Assembly (NCBI RefSeq): GCF_900090045.1
Contig: NC_041788.1
Coordinates: 2,537,501-2,601,500 of the forward strand
Direction of reading: 5' to 3'
Length of the DNA: 64,000 bases
Source: Plasmodium malariae
Taxonomy: Eukaryota; Apicomplexa; Aconoidasida; Haemosporida; Plasmodiidae
The translations under genes and the position numbers were made by a program. This document shows positions 1-11,789 of the stretch, piece by piece (position 1 is the stretch's first letter; every line of letters begins with the position of its first letter). The notes beneath the pieces were generated by a model. The model had not been told where the DNA came from and made no database searches. It saw nothing but the letters and a program-made list of their open reading frames with translations.

Positions 1-248
1 TCTCGTTAAGCATTTTCTGAACGGTCAGGTGAATATTAATTTTGAGGGAGTATTTACTATACTTTGTGTTGTACTAAGGATGGTACAAAAAATGGGAGAA
101 ATTTACCGGTAAGAAAAAGTATAGGAGCGGCAAATTATAAAAAACAGGACAATATGGAATTGACAAAATGTGAAATATAAAAGCAGTAATATGAACAAAA
201 TATAGTAATTTGCAAATAAACAAGTGCACAAATGAGTACAGAGGTGAA

Positions 249-354
249 CAAACAGGCAGAGAAACGAACAAATGGGCAGAGAAACGAATAAACGGGCAGA
301 TAAACGAATAGAAGGTAAGAGAAACGAATAGAAGGTAAGAGAAACGAATAAATA
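249..354. repeat. Degenerate tandem repeat (GGCAGAGAAACGAATAAA-like)
   Basis: About six imperfect copies of a 16-18 bp unit built on GAGAAACGAATA, drifting from GGGCAGAGAAACGAAT at the left to GAAGGTAAGAGAAACG at the right. It is intergenic. Confidence 0.6.
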
Positions 355-1763
355 AAAATAATTAAAAACACATGCTTAAAAAATGATACAATTAAAAAGA
401 AGCCTTAACAACATTTAAGACAACTACGTCAGAGCAAAAATACAAAGCGCGCAGATAAAAAATATTTGAAAATTATAATTTATTCTACCATATATCGATA
501 GTTATTTTTCTGTCTTTTTTTTTTTTTTTTCAATATTTCTTTTTTTTCTTATGTAAATAAGCCATATATGTGCATCATTGTTGCGTTAAATGTATGTATA
601 TATATATATATATATATACAAATACACGCACGCACGCGTATACATACGTGCAAATGTACCCCCGCGCATGAATACTCATTTTTTTCCATAAATTTTTCTA
701 TGCTCAATATTCGGTTTTATAAATAGGCTTGTACGAGCATAATGCTTACGCACTACACTTAAGCATGCTACATGTGTATTGTTATAGGTATTATATATGC
801 ATTATAAGCGCAGTACTAATTTTTTTTTTTTTTTTTTTCAAACGTAAAAAGAATATTTTTAAAGTTGAGACTTATGCTAAATTCTGCAACAGTTATAAAT
901 GTTCTATTTTATTTTTATTTTATTTTTTTTTTTTTTTCACCTATATATAATCGTTACTTTTACTTATTTATACATTTATTTATTTTATTTTTTTACTTAT
1001 ATTTCCCGTTGTTTTTTTTTTTTTTTTTCGTACACTAGTATACTAGAATTTTATCATTACTTTTCTTTTTAGCTAAATTTTATTTATCTTTTCACCTTCT
1101 GTAAAATGTAATTGGTGCTGCGTTGTACTTAAAAATTATCGAATTGGGGCACAAGACTTAAAATTATTTAAATGGTAGACGAGAAAGGGAAAAGAAAGTA
1201 AAGAAAGAAAAGAAAGAAAATTTTCCCTTTGAACAGGGTGCGCATGGTATGCATAACGTTACTTAACTGTTTTCTTTTTTCCTGCACACGTTAATATAAA
1301 TAACGTTATCTATAAAATGGTTATGGCAATAGATAGGAAGAAAAAAAAAAAAAAAAAAAAAAATGAAGATAAAACGATGCAGAAATGACGAAGAAATAGC
1401 GAAGAAATGACGAAGAAATGGCGAAGAAATGAAGAAAATATACGAAACAAATAAATCCCTTTCACGGTAATTTTTCTTTTGTTATTTCAAAACCTTATAT
1501 TACTATTCCTACTTACTATCGCACACACGTGTGCTTACACATGCCACCTTTTTTTAGGTTTGTATACATATATGTATAACATACATGTATGAGTATTAAT
1601 GTTTATATGAAACATATGAAGTGCCAATGTAATGCCTATTAAACGTTTTAAATTATTCCAGAATTTTTGGAAAACAACTACAGTTGAATGAAAGTTAACC
1701 AGTATTCATTGCTTAACTGTTTCATTTTATTTTATTTTACTTTTTTTTTTTTTTTGTAAATAT

Positions 1764-1967
1764 ACAATATATATACATATAAGTACAATATATATACATA
1801 TAAGTACAATATATATACATATATGCACAATATATATACATATAAGTACAATATATATACATATATGCACAATATATATACATATATGCACAATATATAT
1901 ACATATATGCACAATATATATACATATATGCACAATATATATACATATATGAACAATATATATACAC
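1764..1967. repeat. 21-bp tandem array in intergenic DNA
   Basis: Roughly ten copies of a 21-bp unit, ACAATATATATACATATAAG plus one base, with variants ending in AAGT, ATGC or ATGA. Because 21 is a multiple of three, it leaves repeat-coded open frames in all minus-strand frames; these are not genes. Confidence 0.85.
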
Positions 1968-2692
1968 AATAACACATACGTGCAATTTGTGTAACACAAT
2001 TCAATGCTAAACAATGGTTCAGTGGCTTCCTTGATAAAAGAAAAATTTGGTTTAATAGTGCACTAAATTAAAACTTGTGCTATTTTTTTTCATTCTTAAA
2101 TTGGACAGCAGGTTTCTCATAACAGTTCATAATGTCCAGTAGTATTTATTTTGTTCAATGTTAGAGGGGCTAGGAAAAGTGCGCATGTACACACATATAT
2201 TTGTGTGTGTATGTAAGCATGCCCATATGTGTTTATGTAAACATGCCCATATGTATGCATGTAAGCATGTACACATGTGTTTATGTATCTGCGCGCATAT
2301 GGGCACGTGCTCTGATTTTTTTCCTTTTTTTTCATTCTTCTAGCTCTTATCTTTTTTATTTTCTCCTCTATACGAAAAATATAATTTTTACACTAACAAA
2401 GTAACGAAGAGGAAAATAAAAGTACAATACGAAAAAAAAAAAAAAAAAAAAGAAAAAGATAACACACTTGTTTATCTGTATATATGCAAGCTAAAAAATA
2501 GACTTGTTCTCAATGAAGACTTTTTATATTTTTGTGTAAAATTAGTACATAGTTCAAAGAAACATATATTTATTAATTTTTAGTTTAATTTTTTTTTCAA
2601 CCTTATTTTTTCAATATTCTGGGCTCACAAAAAGGGGAGAAAAAAAAAAAAAAAAAAAAAAAGAATAAAAGATGATAAGAGAGGAATAAAAG

Positions 2693-2822
2693 AAAATAAG
2701 AAGGGAATATAAGAAAATAAGAAGGGAATATAAGAAAATAAGAAGGGAATATAAGAAAATAAGAAGGGAATATAAGAAAATAAGAAGGGAATATAAGAAA
2801 ATAAGAAGGGAATAAAAGAAGC
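2693..2822. repeat. 21-bp tandem array (AAGGGAATATAAGAAAATAA-type)
   Basis: About six near-perfect copies of a purine-rich 21-bp unit, following a poly-A run. It gives a spurious minus-strand open frame with a repeated SYFLIFP-like peptide. Confidence 0.85.
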
Positions 2823-3366
2823 GAAGAAACGAAAAAAGAAATTATATAAAAATTAAGCAAGCATATGTTTGTGCTGTATAATGTAATATAACAAAAAAAA
2901 TAAAAATTATGTAAACCTTGATCTCCGTTAGTGCAAAGAAAAGAAATGACCTATGATTGAATTCGTTTTGGTCGCGATAAAATGGGGAAAAAATGAAAGG
3001 AAGAAAGTATGCAAGAAAAAAAAAAAAAAAAAAAATTGTGCTAGTACGTGTAAATATTTCCCTGGTTAATGAATATATTTATGCATAAACACACATTTTT
3101 TTTAAAACTGCTTAGCTGGGTATGCAATACCCTGAATAGCATTCGTTGGATGTTTCGTATTTGAATTTACTTTTTCAGATAAAAAATTAAGATAAAACAA
3201 ATGGCCTATAAGTGATCATCTTTCTGATTTTTGCTCCGTACATTTTTCTTTTAGTCCCATGTTTTTTTCTTTTAGTTCCGCGCTTTTTTCTTTTTGTTCG
3301 ATACTTTTTACTTTTGGTTACATACCTTTTTGTTTTTTTGTTTCTTTTTGAAATTTTTTTTTTAAA

Positions 3367-6300
3367 ATGAAGTTTAGCAAAAAGTTATATGAAAGAGCCC
3401 ACCCAAAATATAGGGAACATTACATTGCGTATAAGGAGTTGAAAAAACTGATAAAATTAATAACAGGTATACATTTATTTGTTTGAACTCATCCAGTTCT
3501 TGTATTACTACTGATCATACACTTCATATCACATAACACACACCACGTGCCATACATTGCACATGCTTGTGATACTCGTACATAATATATGTGTGATCAG
3601 AACGTTTTACCAATTTCACAATTTGAGGATTACACAGAAATGAGAAGCGCTAAATAGCATTGTATTTTTAAAGGGGAGAAGTGAAAAATGAACGAACTGC
3701 GGCATAACTAGATTGGAGTTTTCATCTCTGTTTAGAAATTCCTTTTCTGTGTGTGTTTGCTTTCGTTGTGTTTTTCCCCGCCGTTAATTTTCCTTTCAAT
3801 TTGCTCTTTATTTTTCTATTTCTTTTTTCCCAGTCATTTCCTCCAATATTTCTATTTTCCCAGTTATTTCCTCCAATATTTCTATTTTCCCAGTTATTTC
3901 CTCCAATATTTCTATTTTCCCAGTTATTTCCTCCAATATTTCTATTTTCCCAGTTATTTCCTCCAATATTTCTATTTTCCCAGTTATTTCCTCCAATTTG
4001 TTTATTTTGTTTCCTTTTTTCCCAGGTAAGGATACGTCGACATACACGATCAAGGAAGTCACAACAAATTTCGGAAGCATAAGAGCACTGAGCGGAACCG
4101 AGTACAAATCAACGGAATCTCGGTTCCAAGATATTCTAAATGCTGAGCTAGACAAAATTAACACATTCACTTTGAATATTATTAAGGACTGGTTTAAGGA
4201 GTGTACAGAAATTAAAAATTTTGTAGAAACAAAAAAGGAGGAGTTGTCGTTGTTGGATATTGAGAATGTACAAAACAAACTTATTGAGTTAGGAAATACT
4301 TTAATATTTCTTGAAAATTACAAAAATATAAATTTTATCGGATTTCGTAAAATTACGAAAAAGTTTGATAAGCATAGTGATAAGAATGTTAGCTCGTTCT
4401 TTTACATAAGCGTTGTAATAAAAAGCTTTTTTATGAATTATGATGTGAACTTTTTGGTCTGTATTTTGTCCATATGCTACAAATATTACAGGATTGCGGT
4501 AAGTACAGCTGGAAATTTGGATAGAAAAGCGAGCAGCGCTGATAGAAAAGTGCTAAGTGCAGATGGGAGTAATAAAAGCAATAATGAAGTCAAACATAAA
4601 GACAAATCCTTAGGAGGACATACGCATTCGGGTACAAACGAAATGGGAGAAGGTGTACACGTGAGGATAAGTGAGAATGATATGGATCCTATATGCCGCC
4701 GTAGTTCCTTTAAAAATGGAGAAGCACATATTGAGGGGGAAACTCCTATCGAGGAGGAAGCACTTATTGAAGTGGACAACAACAACACAAAGATTAAAAA
4801 CATAAAGTACATTGTGAAGCTACAACACTTAACATCGGTAAAAGTCGAAATTGCTAAAAAGTTTACCATTAAGTATTATGATCTCGAAGAAGATAAATTT
4901 TTTCCAAGTGTTAAAAATTTTATAGAAATAATATACTCGACTAAGATACGAAATTATCTTGTTACTATTTATTTTGATGATCATACATTAAGCACATATC
5001 ATAATTTTGTTAATCGAAACATATCAGATGTTCATCAAAAGCACATTAGAATACGCTCTTACAATTATGTGAACTATTTAGATGCAGAAAAAGAAGCAAA
5101 AAAAACAGTTCTTCAAAAATTTAATATATATGAACCCAGTCATGATAGATGTGAAAAGTACGTATTCTTAAAAGATGTACCCTCTGATAATTTAGAAGTA
5201 GAGTGTGTAAAGGATTTGCTAAACAAATATAGAGAAGAAGATGCAAATCATTATTACGCAGAAGCAGAGGGAAAGAAAAAGAATAGTACCAATACAGATA
5301 GACCCATGACGAATGGAAAGAAGGAGGAAGAGGGTGGAGAGGAAAAAAAAAAAAAAAATATAACGAAAAGAAAGGAAAAAATTTCCATTGATCCAATTAA
5401 AATGGATGAGACTATCGAAGGGTACACATACTATACGAACGATGAACAAAATGGCATTACATATTTCATCAGTGAAATAGAAAAAAAAAAATTTAGAAGC
5501 ATTGTAAAAAGTAAGCTAAATAGATTATATTTTGGGGATGAACACCTTACAGGATATATTGACGAGAATATATGTTACTGGGCTCACAATGATAAAAAAG
5601 GTATTCATAAAAATAGTGAAAGTGATGATGATTTGATGGAAAAAGAGGATACAGTGGGAATAGAAGATCATTCTAGTGGCGTGGAGGAATTGAATGAACA
5701 AGCAGCATTATATACTATACCTAGTAAAGATCAAGTGTATGAAGAAAATAGAAGAAGCATAAATAAAAATAACATCATTGCAAGTCGAAAAGAAAATAAA
5801 AAGTATTCCTACTTTGATTATGCCGTTATTGACATTAGTACAAAGGAACATATGAATAGAGATTTTATTTATCAGTTAAATAACTTAAGTGTATTAAGAG
5901 AAATATGGGGTTACTCCTCTTTTCTTCAAGGGGTTTCTCTACTCTTCCCTGGTAGTACATCCACATTTCCCCATTGGAGGATTTATACATATACTGATTT
6001 TATGAAATCTGACAGCTTTGATAATAAAACAGGGAAGAAGCAAAAAGACGAAAAAGGGAAGAAAAGAAAGAAGAAAAAAGAAAAAGGAGGAGAAAAAGAA
6101 GGAGGAGAAAAAGAAGGAGGAGAAAAAGAAGGAGAAGAAAAAGAAGGAGAAGAAAAGGAAGGAGAAAACCTCATGGGCAGAGAAGATAATAATGATGACG
6201 ACCATGAGGATGATGACGATACCGATAACAAACACAATAACGGTGGTAATGTCCCAAACGACAGTGATATCAGTCTAAGTGGTAACATCAACAATTACGC

Positions 6301-7156
6301 AGAACAAATGAAACAGAAGAGTTACAAAGTTAAAGATGAACAAAGAAAAAGTATTACATACACAGGAGCTTCTGCGCGGATTGCGCATGAAAGTGAGGTA
6401 TTCTTCAGGAATGAAATAGAAAAAAATAGGCCTTCTGTCCATCATGCAGATTTTCATCTTAACTGTGTTAATGAGAGTGACGGTAACTACATTGGTAGGG
6501 GGTACAACCTTCCAAATTGTGGTAGTAACAGCAATAGGGGAAATTCTAACAATCTTAAAAATAATGATGGAAAACGGAATAGTTACTGTAGCCGTGACAG
6601 ATACGAGCAACGCTATTCAAATACACCAAGAAATTTTACCATGACTAAGGGGCCCATGGAAAAGGAAAACAATTTGTATGAACCACTTCTAGACTCAATG
6701 GATGATGATTTAAATTTTGTGAAAATAAAATCTTCATCCGGGAGAATCATTTCTTTTTTTAAAAGTCTATTTTTAAAAAAAAAAGATAAAACTTTTGAAA
6801 TGAAAAAACCCAAAAATTCAGTTGTTCGAGTGGAACCCAAAACCTTTTTTGCCAATGAAAGAACATTACTACAATGGCTAAATACTAGTGTACTATTATC
6901 TACTATTTCTATTACTCTTCTTAATTTTTCAAACTCCTATGGATTTGTTTCTGGAATTATTATGGCACCTGTAGCAATTTTTTTTATTCTTTATTCTTTT
7001 CACATCTATTTAAAAAGGGCAGAGGCATTAATCCATAAAGAACCCATTAATTACACAGACAAAGTTGGACCTGGTGTTTTAGTCATTACTCTAACGTTTG
7101 CGCTCTCAACAGTTGTCCTTTTAAATATTTACAGTCGATTGAAGGATGAAGTGTAA
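3367..7156 (+). CDS. SPX-VTC-DUF202 protein, vacuolar transporter chaperone (VTC2-like)
   Basis: Two exons: 3367-3466 and 4026-7156, joined in phase 1, giving about 1076 aa. Exon 1 starts with the SPX signature (MKFSKKLYERAHPKYREHYI, YKELKKLIKLI); the SPX domain runs to about residue 175. A VTC triphosphate-tunnel-like domain (about 300-690) is seen in IYFDDHTLSTYHNF (about 349), IRIRSY and YSYFDYAVIDIS (about 630). Lys/Glu- and Asn-rich insertions interrupt it. The end carries the DUF202 motif PKTFFANERTLLQWL (about 970) and three membrane segments. In yeast and protists VTC complexes make and translocate polyphosphate at acidic vacuoles, and SPX senses inositol pyrophosphates. The ERKTH and LEVK catalytic motifs of VTC4 are not evident, so an accessory VTC2-type subunit is likelier than the polymerase. 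Family assignment is firm; subunit identity is inference. Confidence 0.88.
3831..3995 (+). repeat. 30-bp intronic minisatellite carrying repeated splice-acceptor-like CAG
   Basis: The intron 3467-4025 contains six 30-bp units (TTTCCTCCAATATTTCTATT plus TTCCCAGTTA). Each unit presents a pyrimidine tract followed by CAG, at 3831, 3861, 3891, 3921, 3951 and 3981. The acceptor I use is the seventh such site, CAG at 4023-4025. All six upstream sites are in the same reading frame as the real exon, and the repeat frame is open. Confidence 0.85.
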
Positions 7157-8056
7157 AATGTTTTTTAGGTATTCATAAGCGCGCAAGTTTATCCACGTAT
7201 GTATATATATATATATATATATATGTGTGTAAATATATACATATGTGTAAATATATATATATATGTGTAAATATATACATATGTGTAAATATATACATAT
7301 GTGTAAATATATATATATATGTGTGTAAATATATACACATGTGTAAATATATATATATATATGTGTGTAAATATATACATATGTGTAAATATATATATAT
7401 ATGTGTGTAAATATATACATATGTGTAAATATATATATATATATGTGTGTAAATATATACATATGTGTAAATATATGCACATACTGTTTTGAAATCTTTT
7501 TACAATATTTTAAGTTATGGGAGGATGTCACCCATTTGTTGGAAGTGTAAAAATAAATAAATAAAAGCAGAGAAAGACAGAAGTTGCAAAGTACGTCCAT
7601 AGGTAGAAAGAAAAAAGTTATGTTAGCCACCTATGCTGGTTGTGCCAAAGAAGAATTCTAAAAATGTATCTTCAACACAAGAAGGGAAAATCTTTAATAC
7701 TGCAAACACATGTATATTGTGTACAACTGCTAAATAAAGAGGTGGCGTTAACATGATACTTACTGTTGTTAATATTGAGTTATATTTTTAAGTGAAAAAA
7801 AAAAAAAAAAAAAAAAAAAATGAAAAGCTTACAAATGGTAGCTTCATATTATCAATTGTGCACTTGCAATTGACACATGTGTACGTAGATGAGTTTGTTT
7901 ACTTTTTGTAAACTTGTCTATTTTATTAATAACAATTTTAAAAAGTTAAAACGTATTAAAAAAGAAAAATAAAATAAATAAATAAATAAAGCGGCAAAAG
8001 AGCTACGGAAAGGTGATAAAATGTCGACAAAATGGAGAGGAAACGGAACATGACCG
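7157..8056. other. Intergenic region between convergent genes
   Basis: 3' flanks of the VTC-like gene (+) and of the gene at 8057-9298 (-). It holds the microsatellite array at 7200-7480, poly-A at 7795-7820 and a TAAA tract near 7975. No gene seen. Confidence 0.6.
7200..7480. repeat. GTGTAAATATATACATAT-type microsatellite
   Basis: About fourteen imperfect copies of an 18-24 bp unit combining (AT)n with GTGTAAATATATACATAT, directly after the VTC-like stop codon. The Tyr/Ile/Thr/His open frames over it on both strands are repeat artefacts. Confidence 0.85.
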
Positions 8057-8231
8057 TTAATACTTTTTTTTTTTTTTTTCCTCGCTTTCAATAGTTGGGC
8101 ATAACCAGTAATTGTCTGGAGCTATATTGTCACTCCTGTGCAGTTCAGTAAACATACCTCGAGCTTTACAGTTTTTATCGCTTATGGATGATCCATCTTT
8201 TGGCACAATGCCCTGAAAAAAAAATATACAC

Positions 8232-8263
<32 letters not shown>

Positions 8264-8568
8264 GCACTTATGCACATATACACGTACTTACAGATGACAC
8301 ATATTACTTTACACCTAGCGGTTAATATCATACATTTCACAGTGTTTTGTTAATATGTATATGTGCATGTTTACGTGCATGTTTATGTGAATATTTTTTT
8401 TATTTTTTTTTATAATAAAAATCTCAAGCGTGTTATTTTTAAGCTGTTTATTGCATGTCCGTATCACTATAATTATTATTATTATTATTATTATTTATTT
8501 TTTTTTTTTTTTTCTTGTATGATTACTGGATAACAGCTGCAAGTCCATGCGCCCGAGCACACACGCAA

Positions 8569-8624
<56 letters not shown>

Positions 8625-9298
8625 ATACATATCTGTACAACGATTAACTTCTCACATTTTTATGTTACCATTTTAGTATGAACGAACGAATCCCTTCTAT
8701 TTTTTCTGGCATCTTGTTTTTTATAAGTTGCATATGCATCAAACTCTGAAAAGTTCTGAACGATAATATTGGAACATCCAGGTTTTCTCTCAACCATAAT
8801 TTCTGTTCGTCCACTAGATTTATCAGTTACAGCATATTTCGTAGAAAAATATTTGTCTATTTCACTATCATCAACATGCCTAGCTAAGCATTTTTTAGGT
8901 GTCAATACATATCCCTTATCAGAGAAAAAACACTTTGAACTATTTAACTCATTTTCTTTTACATTATTTTGTATAATATCTTTTAAAATGCCATCATGAC
9001 TGTGTATGTCATTTTTAATTCGTCTGTTTCGTATATCTATGTCATTTTTAATAGCAGACTGGAGTCCAGCATAATTCATATTTTTGGGGGGATATATACA
9101 ATCATGTCCAAGCAAATTTTCATCTTTAATATTTTTTTTTTTTTTTTTTTCTTCACTTGGGCAATTATGTAAAATTTCATAAATGTTATTAGCACACGAA
9201 AAAGTAGATCCACTATACACAGACCTTTTTCTTATATCCAAATTTCTCAAACAGTCCAGACGTTCAGAACTTAATCCAGCATAGTTAGAATATTCCAT
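8057..9298 (-). CDS. Unknown two-exon protein with an internal NYAGL duplication
   Basis: Exon 1 is 9298-8669 (210 codons, ATG at 9298). Exon 2 is 8212-8057, after a TTTTCAG acceptor, in phase 0, giving about 261 aa. I do not recognise the family. Two segments are similar: NYAGLSSERLDCLRNLDIRK near residue 5 and NYAGLQSAIKNDIDIRNRR near residue 74, so the N-terminal half looks duplicated. The second exon encodes a short Gly/Ser- and Cys-containing tail (GIVPKDGSS, APDNYWLCP) ending in a Lys run. There is no signal peptide or membrane segment. The frame is open over 600 bases of non-repetitive sequence and both splice sites are good, so it is a real gene. It lies head-to-tail with HslV upstream on the same strand. 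Confidence 0.72.
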
Positions 9299-10184
9299 TT
9301 AGCAAAAAAACAAAAAAAAATAAAAATAAAAAAAAAAAAAAATAGCAATTTTTAGTATAGCTAGCCAAAAAGTTTAACGGAACAATGAAAAAAAAAAAAA
9401 AAAAAAAAAGCAATTTTTAGTATAGCTAGTCAAATAGTTTTGCAGAAGAATGGGGAAAAAAAAAAAAATAATAAAAAATAATAATAAATGAGCCAAGGAA
9501 TAAAAGAAAAAAAGAACAAAAAAATAGAAGAACAAAAGACAGGAAAATACGCACACATATTTACATATACAGTAAACGTGAAATATGGGAAAGGTGGAAA
9601 AAAGCTAAATTCAGAATAACTTAAAAACAAAAGGCAAATAAAGTGTTAGGTTTATGAAAAAACGGGAAAATAATTATACACCTAATTCATATACGTACAT
9701 ACCTATACGAATGATACACACACACACGTACATAAGTACATATACACAATGTACACAAAGGTGTATGTGGGAAAATTTGAACGTAAAATGTATTAAAAAG
9801 ACATGGAGTTTTTGTTGTAACTATAAATTTAAAATAAAAAGTGTATACTTACAATAATTATTTATTTGTATGCCACAAAATATGCATGAAATGGTATACA
9901 AAAAAAATAAAATTTTTTTGTATGTTGTATATTATATTTGTGACTCCTTACAAAAATATACAATTAAAGTTTTAAAAACAAAAGGAAATTCAAGAAATAT
10001 TAAAAAGGAAATATATAAAAAAATAAAAATATATAAAAAAATAAAAATATATAAAAAAATAAAAATATATTATATATATATATATATAGGCTTAATGAGT
10101 AAGTCATAAGATATATAGTAACCTGAACTGTTAAGAATTTTATATTACTTTATAAGATTTCATAACTCTTAGCTTTATTTTATT

Positions 10185-10420
10185 TTAATTTATTTAATTT
10201 AATTTTATATAATTTTATCTTTTTTACTTCTATCTTTTTTTATATAATTTTATCTTTTTTTATATAATTTTATCTTTTTTTATATAATTTTATCTTTTTT
10301 TAATTTTATTTTATCTTTCTTTAATTTTATTTTATCTTTCTTTATTTAATTTTATCTTTCTTTATATAATTTTATCTTTCTTTTAATTTTATATTTTTTA
10401 TATAATTTTATTTTGAAAAC
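10185..10420. repeat. TTTTATATAATTTTATCTTT tandem repeat
   Basis: About ten degenerate copies of a 17-21 bp unit built on TATAATTTTATCTTTTTT, with TAATTTTATTTTATCTTTC variants in the middle. Intergenic. Confidence 0.75.
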
Positions 10421-10440
10421 CAGATCATTCAGCAAGTAGG

Positions 10441-10533
10441 ATGTTCGCGTTGCCGTTGTTTTATTTTCCCATTTTGCCTACTTTGGTCCTTAGCATTTTT
10501 GCTTACACACCTGAAGGTTCTATGTTGTATTAA
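10441..10533 (+). CDS. Possible 30-aa hydrophobic micro-ORF
   Basis: ATG at 10441 opens a frame MFALPLFYFPILPTLVLSIF followed by AYTPEGSMLY and a stop. It lies in an island that is more GC-rich than its surroundings and is flanked by two tandem arrays. It could be a tiny membrane peptide, the first exon of a split gene, or chance. There is no upstream or downstream exon I can join with confidence. Confidence 0.15.
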   Translation: MFALPLFYFPILPTLVLSIFAYTPEGSMLY

Positions 10534-10555
10534 TCATTTTTTTTTTTTTTTTTTT

Positions 10556-10835
10556 GCTTAATTATTTGTTTTATTTTTTGCTTAATTTTTTGCTTAATTA
10601 TTTGCTTAATTATTTGCTTAATTATTTGCTTAATTTTTTGCTTAATTATTTGCTTAATTTTTTGCTTAATTTTTTGCTTAATTCTTTTGCTTAATTCTTT
10701 GCTTAATTCTTTGCTTAATTCTTTGCTTAATTTATTTTTGCTTAATTTTTTGCTTAATTTTTTGCTTAATTATTTGCTTAATTATTTGCTTAATTATTTG
10801 CTTAATTATTTGCTTAATTATTTGTTTAATTTATT
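10556..10835. repeat. TTGCTTAATTATT 12-bp tandem array
   Basis: Around twenty copies of a 12-bp unit, TTGCTTAATTAT / TTGCTTAATTTT / TTGCTTAATTCT, with local expansions. It yields a Leu-Asn-rich artefact open frame. Confidence 0.85.
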
Positions 10836-11789
10836 CTTTAATTTATTTAAAAAAAATTTCCCCTTTATTTCTTCTATTGCATGTAGGTGCATATATATAT
10901 TCTTTTTTTTAATGTAATGGGGGAAAAAAAAAAAAAATGGGCATATATTTCTATACTTAGAAATTTGTACAAATGTGCTTACATTTACATGTTGTAAAAA
11001 AAGCAAGTCTACAACCTCTTATATTATTTTTTTAAAATGAAAACAATTTTTTACAACTGCAAATTATCTCATTTCCCTCTTATGTAATAACATAAAAATA
11101 ATTTAAGGTATGAACAAATAATGAAAAGGGGAAAAGCTAAACATATTTTATAAAAGTTTAAAATCCTTTCTCCCCCCATTTTTTAAAGAAAAATGCTAAA
11201 AATGTATTGTTTGTGCTGAGGTATATACGTTTATTTTATGTTTCATCTTTTTCCTTTTATACTATCTCGCTTATAAATTTAATTGATGTAGGAAGGAAAT
11301 ACATGCATTTTAATTCATTATCAGAAAAAAAAGGAAAAATATTTATGATATATACACATATATACATATAAGTAAATTATATGTATATTATGTGTGTGAA
11401 TGAAACAAACACTACAATAATTCTGTTCCTGTCTTTCTAGATATGGTTAGAAAAGGTTTAAAGGATGATTTCTTTTTTTTTTTTTTTATGTAAATACAGT
11501 TCACTCATATGTAATTATTTAAAATAATTTAAATTTGAAAATATCTTTTTTATTTTTATTTTTATTTTTTTTTTTTTTTGAAAAGGAGGGGGGGGGGAGG
11601 TTTTTAAAAGATGACAAAATGTGCTGTTTCGTATGAAACATTTCTAAAGAGAAGTCTCACGCGAAATGTTTTGCATGAAATTTCTTTTTCAACACTTAAA
11701 AATTGGAAGGCAATGGTCAGTACACATGTATATATACACACATATACATATAATGTGTACGGGGTTTATGCTGTAACAATGGAATAACA

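Larger units (their letters stand above)
1..3366. other. Intergenic region, repeat-rich, upstream of the VTC-like gene
   Basis: No supportable gene on either strand. The stretch holds poly-A/T runs, (TA)n, and several tandem arrays listed separately. The open frames here are short and made of repeat-derived residues (Ile/Tyr/Cys or Phe/Ser/Leu strings) with no recognisable domain. The last few hundred bases, T-rich with CTTTT-type pyrimidine tracts, are the probable promoter and 5' leader of the plus-strand gene that starts at 3367. Confidence 0.6.
9299..11789. other. Intergenic region between the NYAGL gene and HslV
   Basis: Mostly homopolymer and minisatellite DNA. No gene I can defend. 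Two short open frames were considered and are discussed elsewhere (10441-10533 and 11611-11787). The poly-G run at 11588-11597 is unusual in this AT-rich sequence. Confidence 0.5.

Noticed and set aside
1727..2014. Minus-strand open frames of Ile/Tyr/Cys repeats
   Set aside because: They are open only because the 21-bp array has a period divisible by three; all three frames are open and none has family features.
3998..4025. Starting the VTC-like protein inside the intron frame rather than at 3367
   Set aside because: There is no ATG there, and the SPX N-terminal signature is encoded by the separate exon at 3367-3466 with matching phase.
7121..7630. 169-aa minus-strand open frame rich in Tyr/Ile/Thr/His
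   Set aside because: Translation of the TATA/GTGTAAATA microsatellite after the VTC-like gene; the opposite strand is open too.
11611..11787. 58-codon plus-strand frame MTKCAVSYETFLKRSLTRNV...
   Set aside because: Its first half looks protein-like, but it runs into a CATATACATA repeat and lies in the HslV 3' flank with no splice partner; most likely chance.
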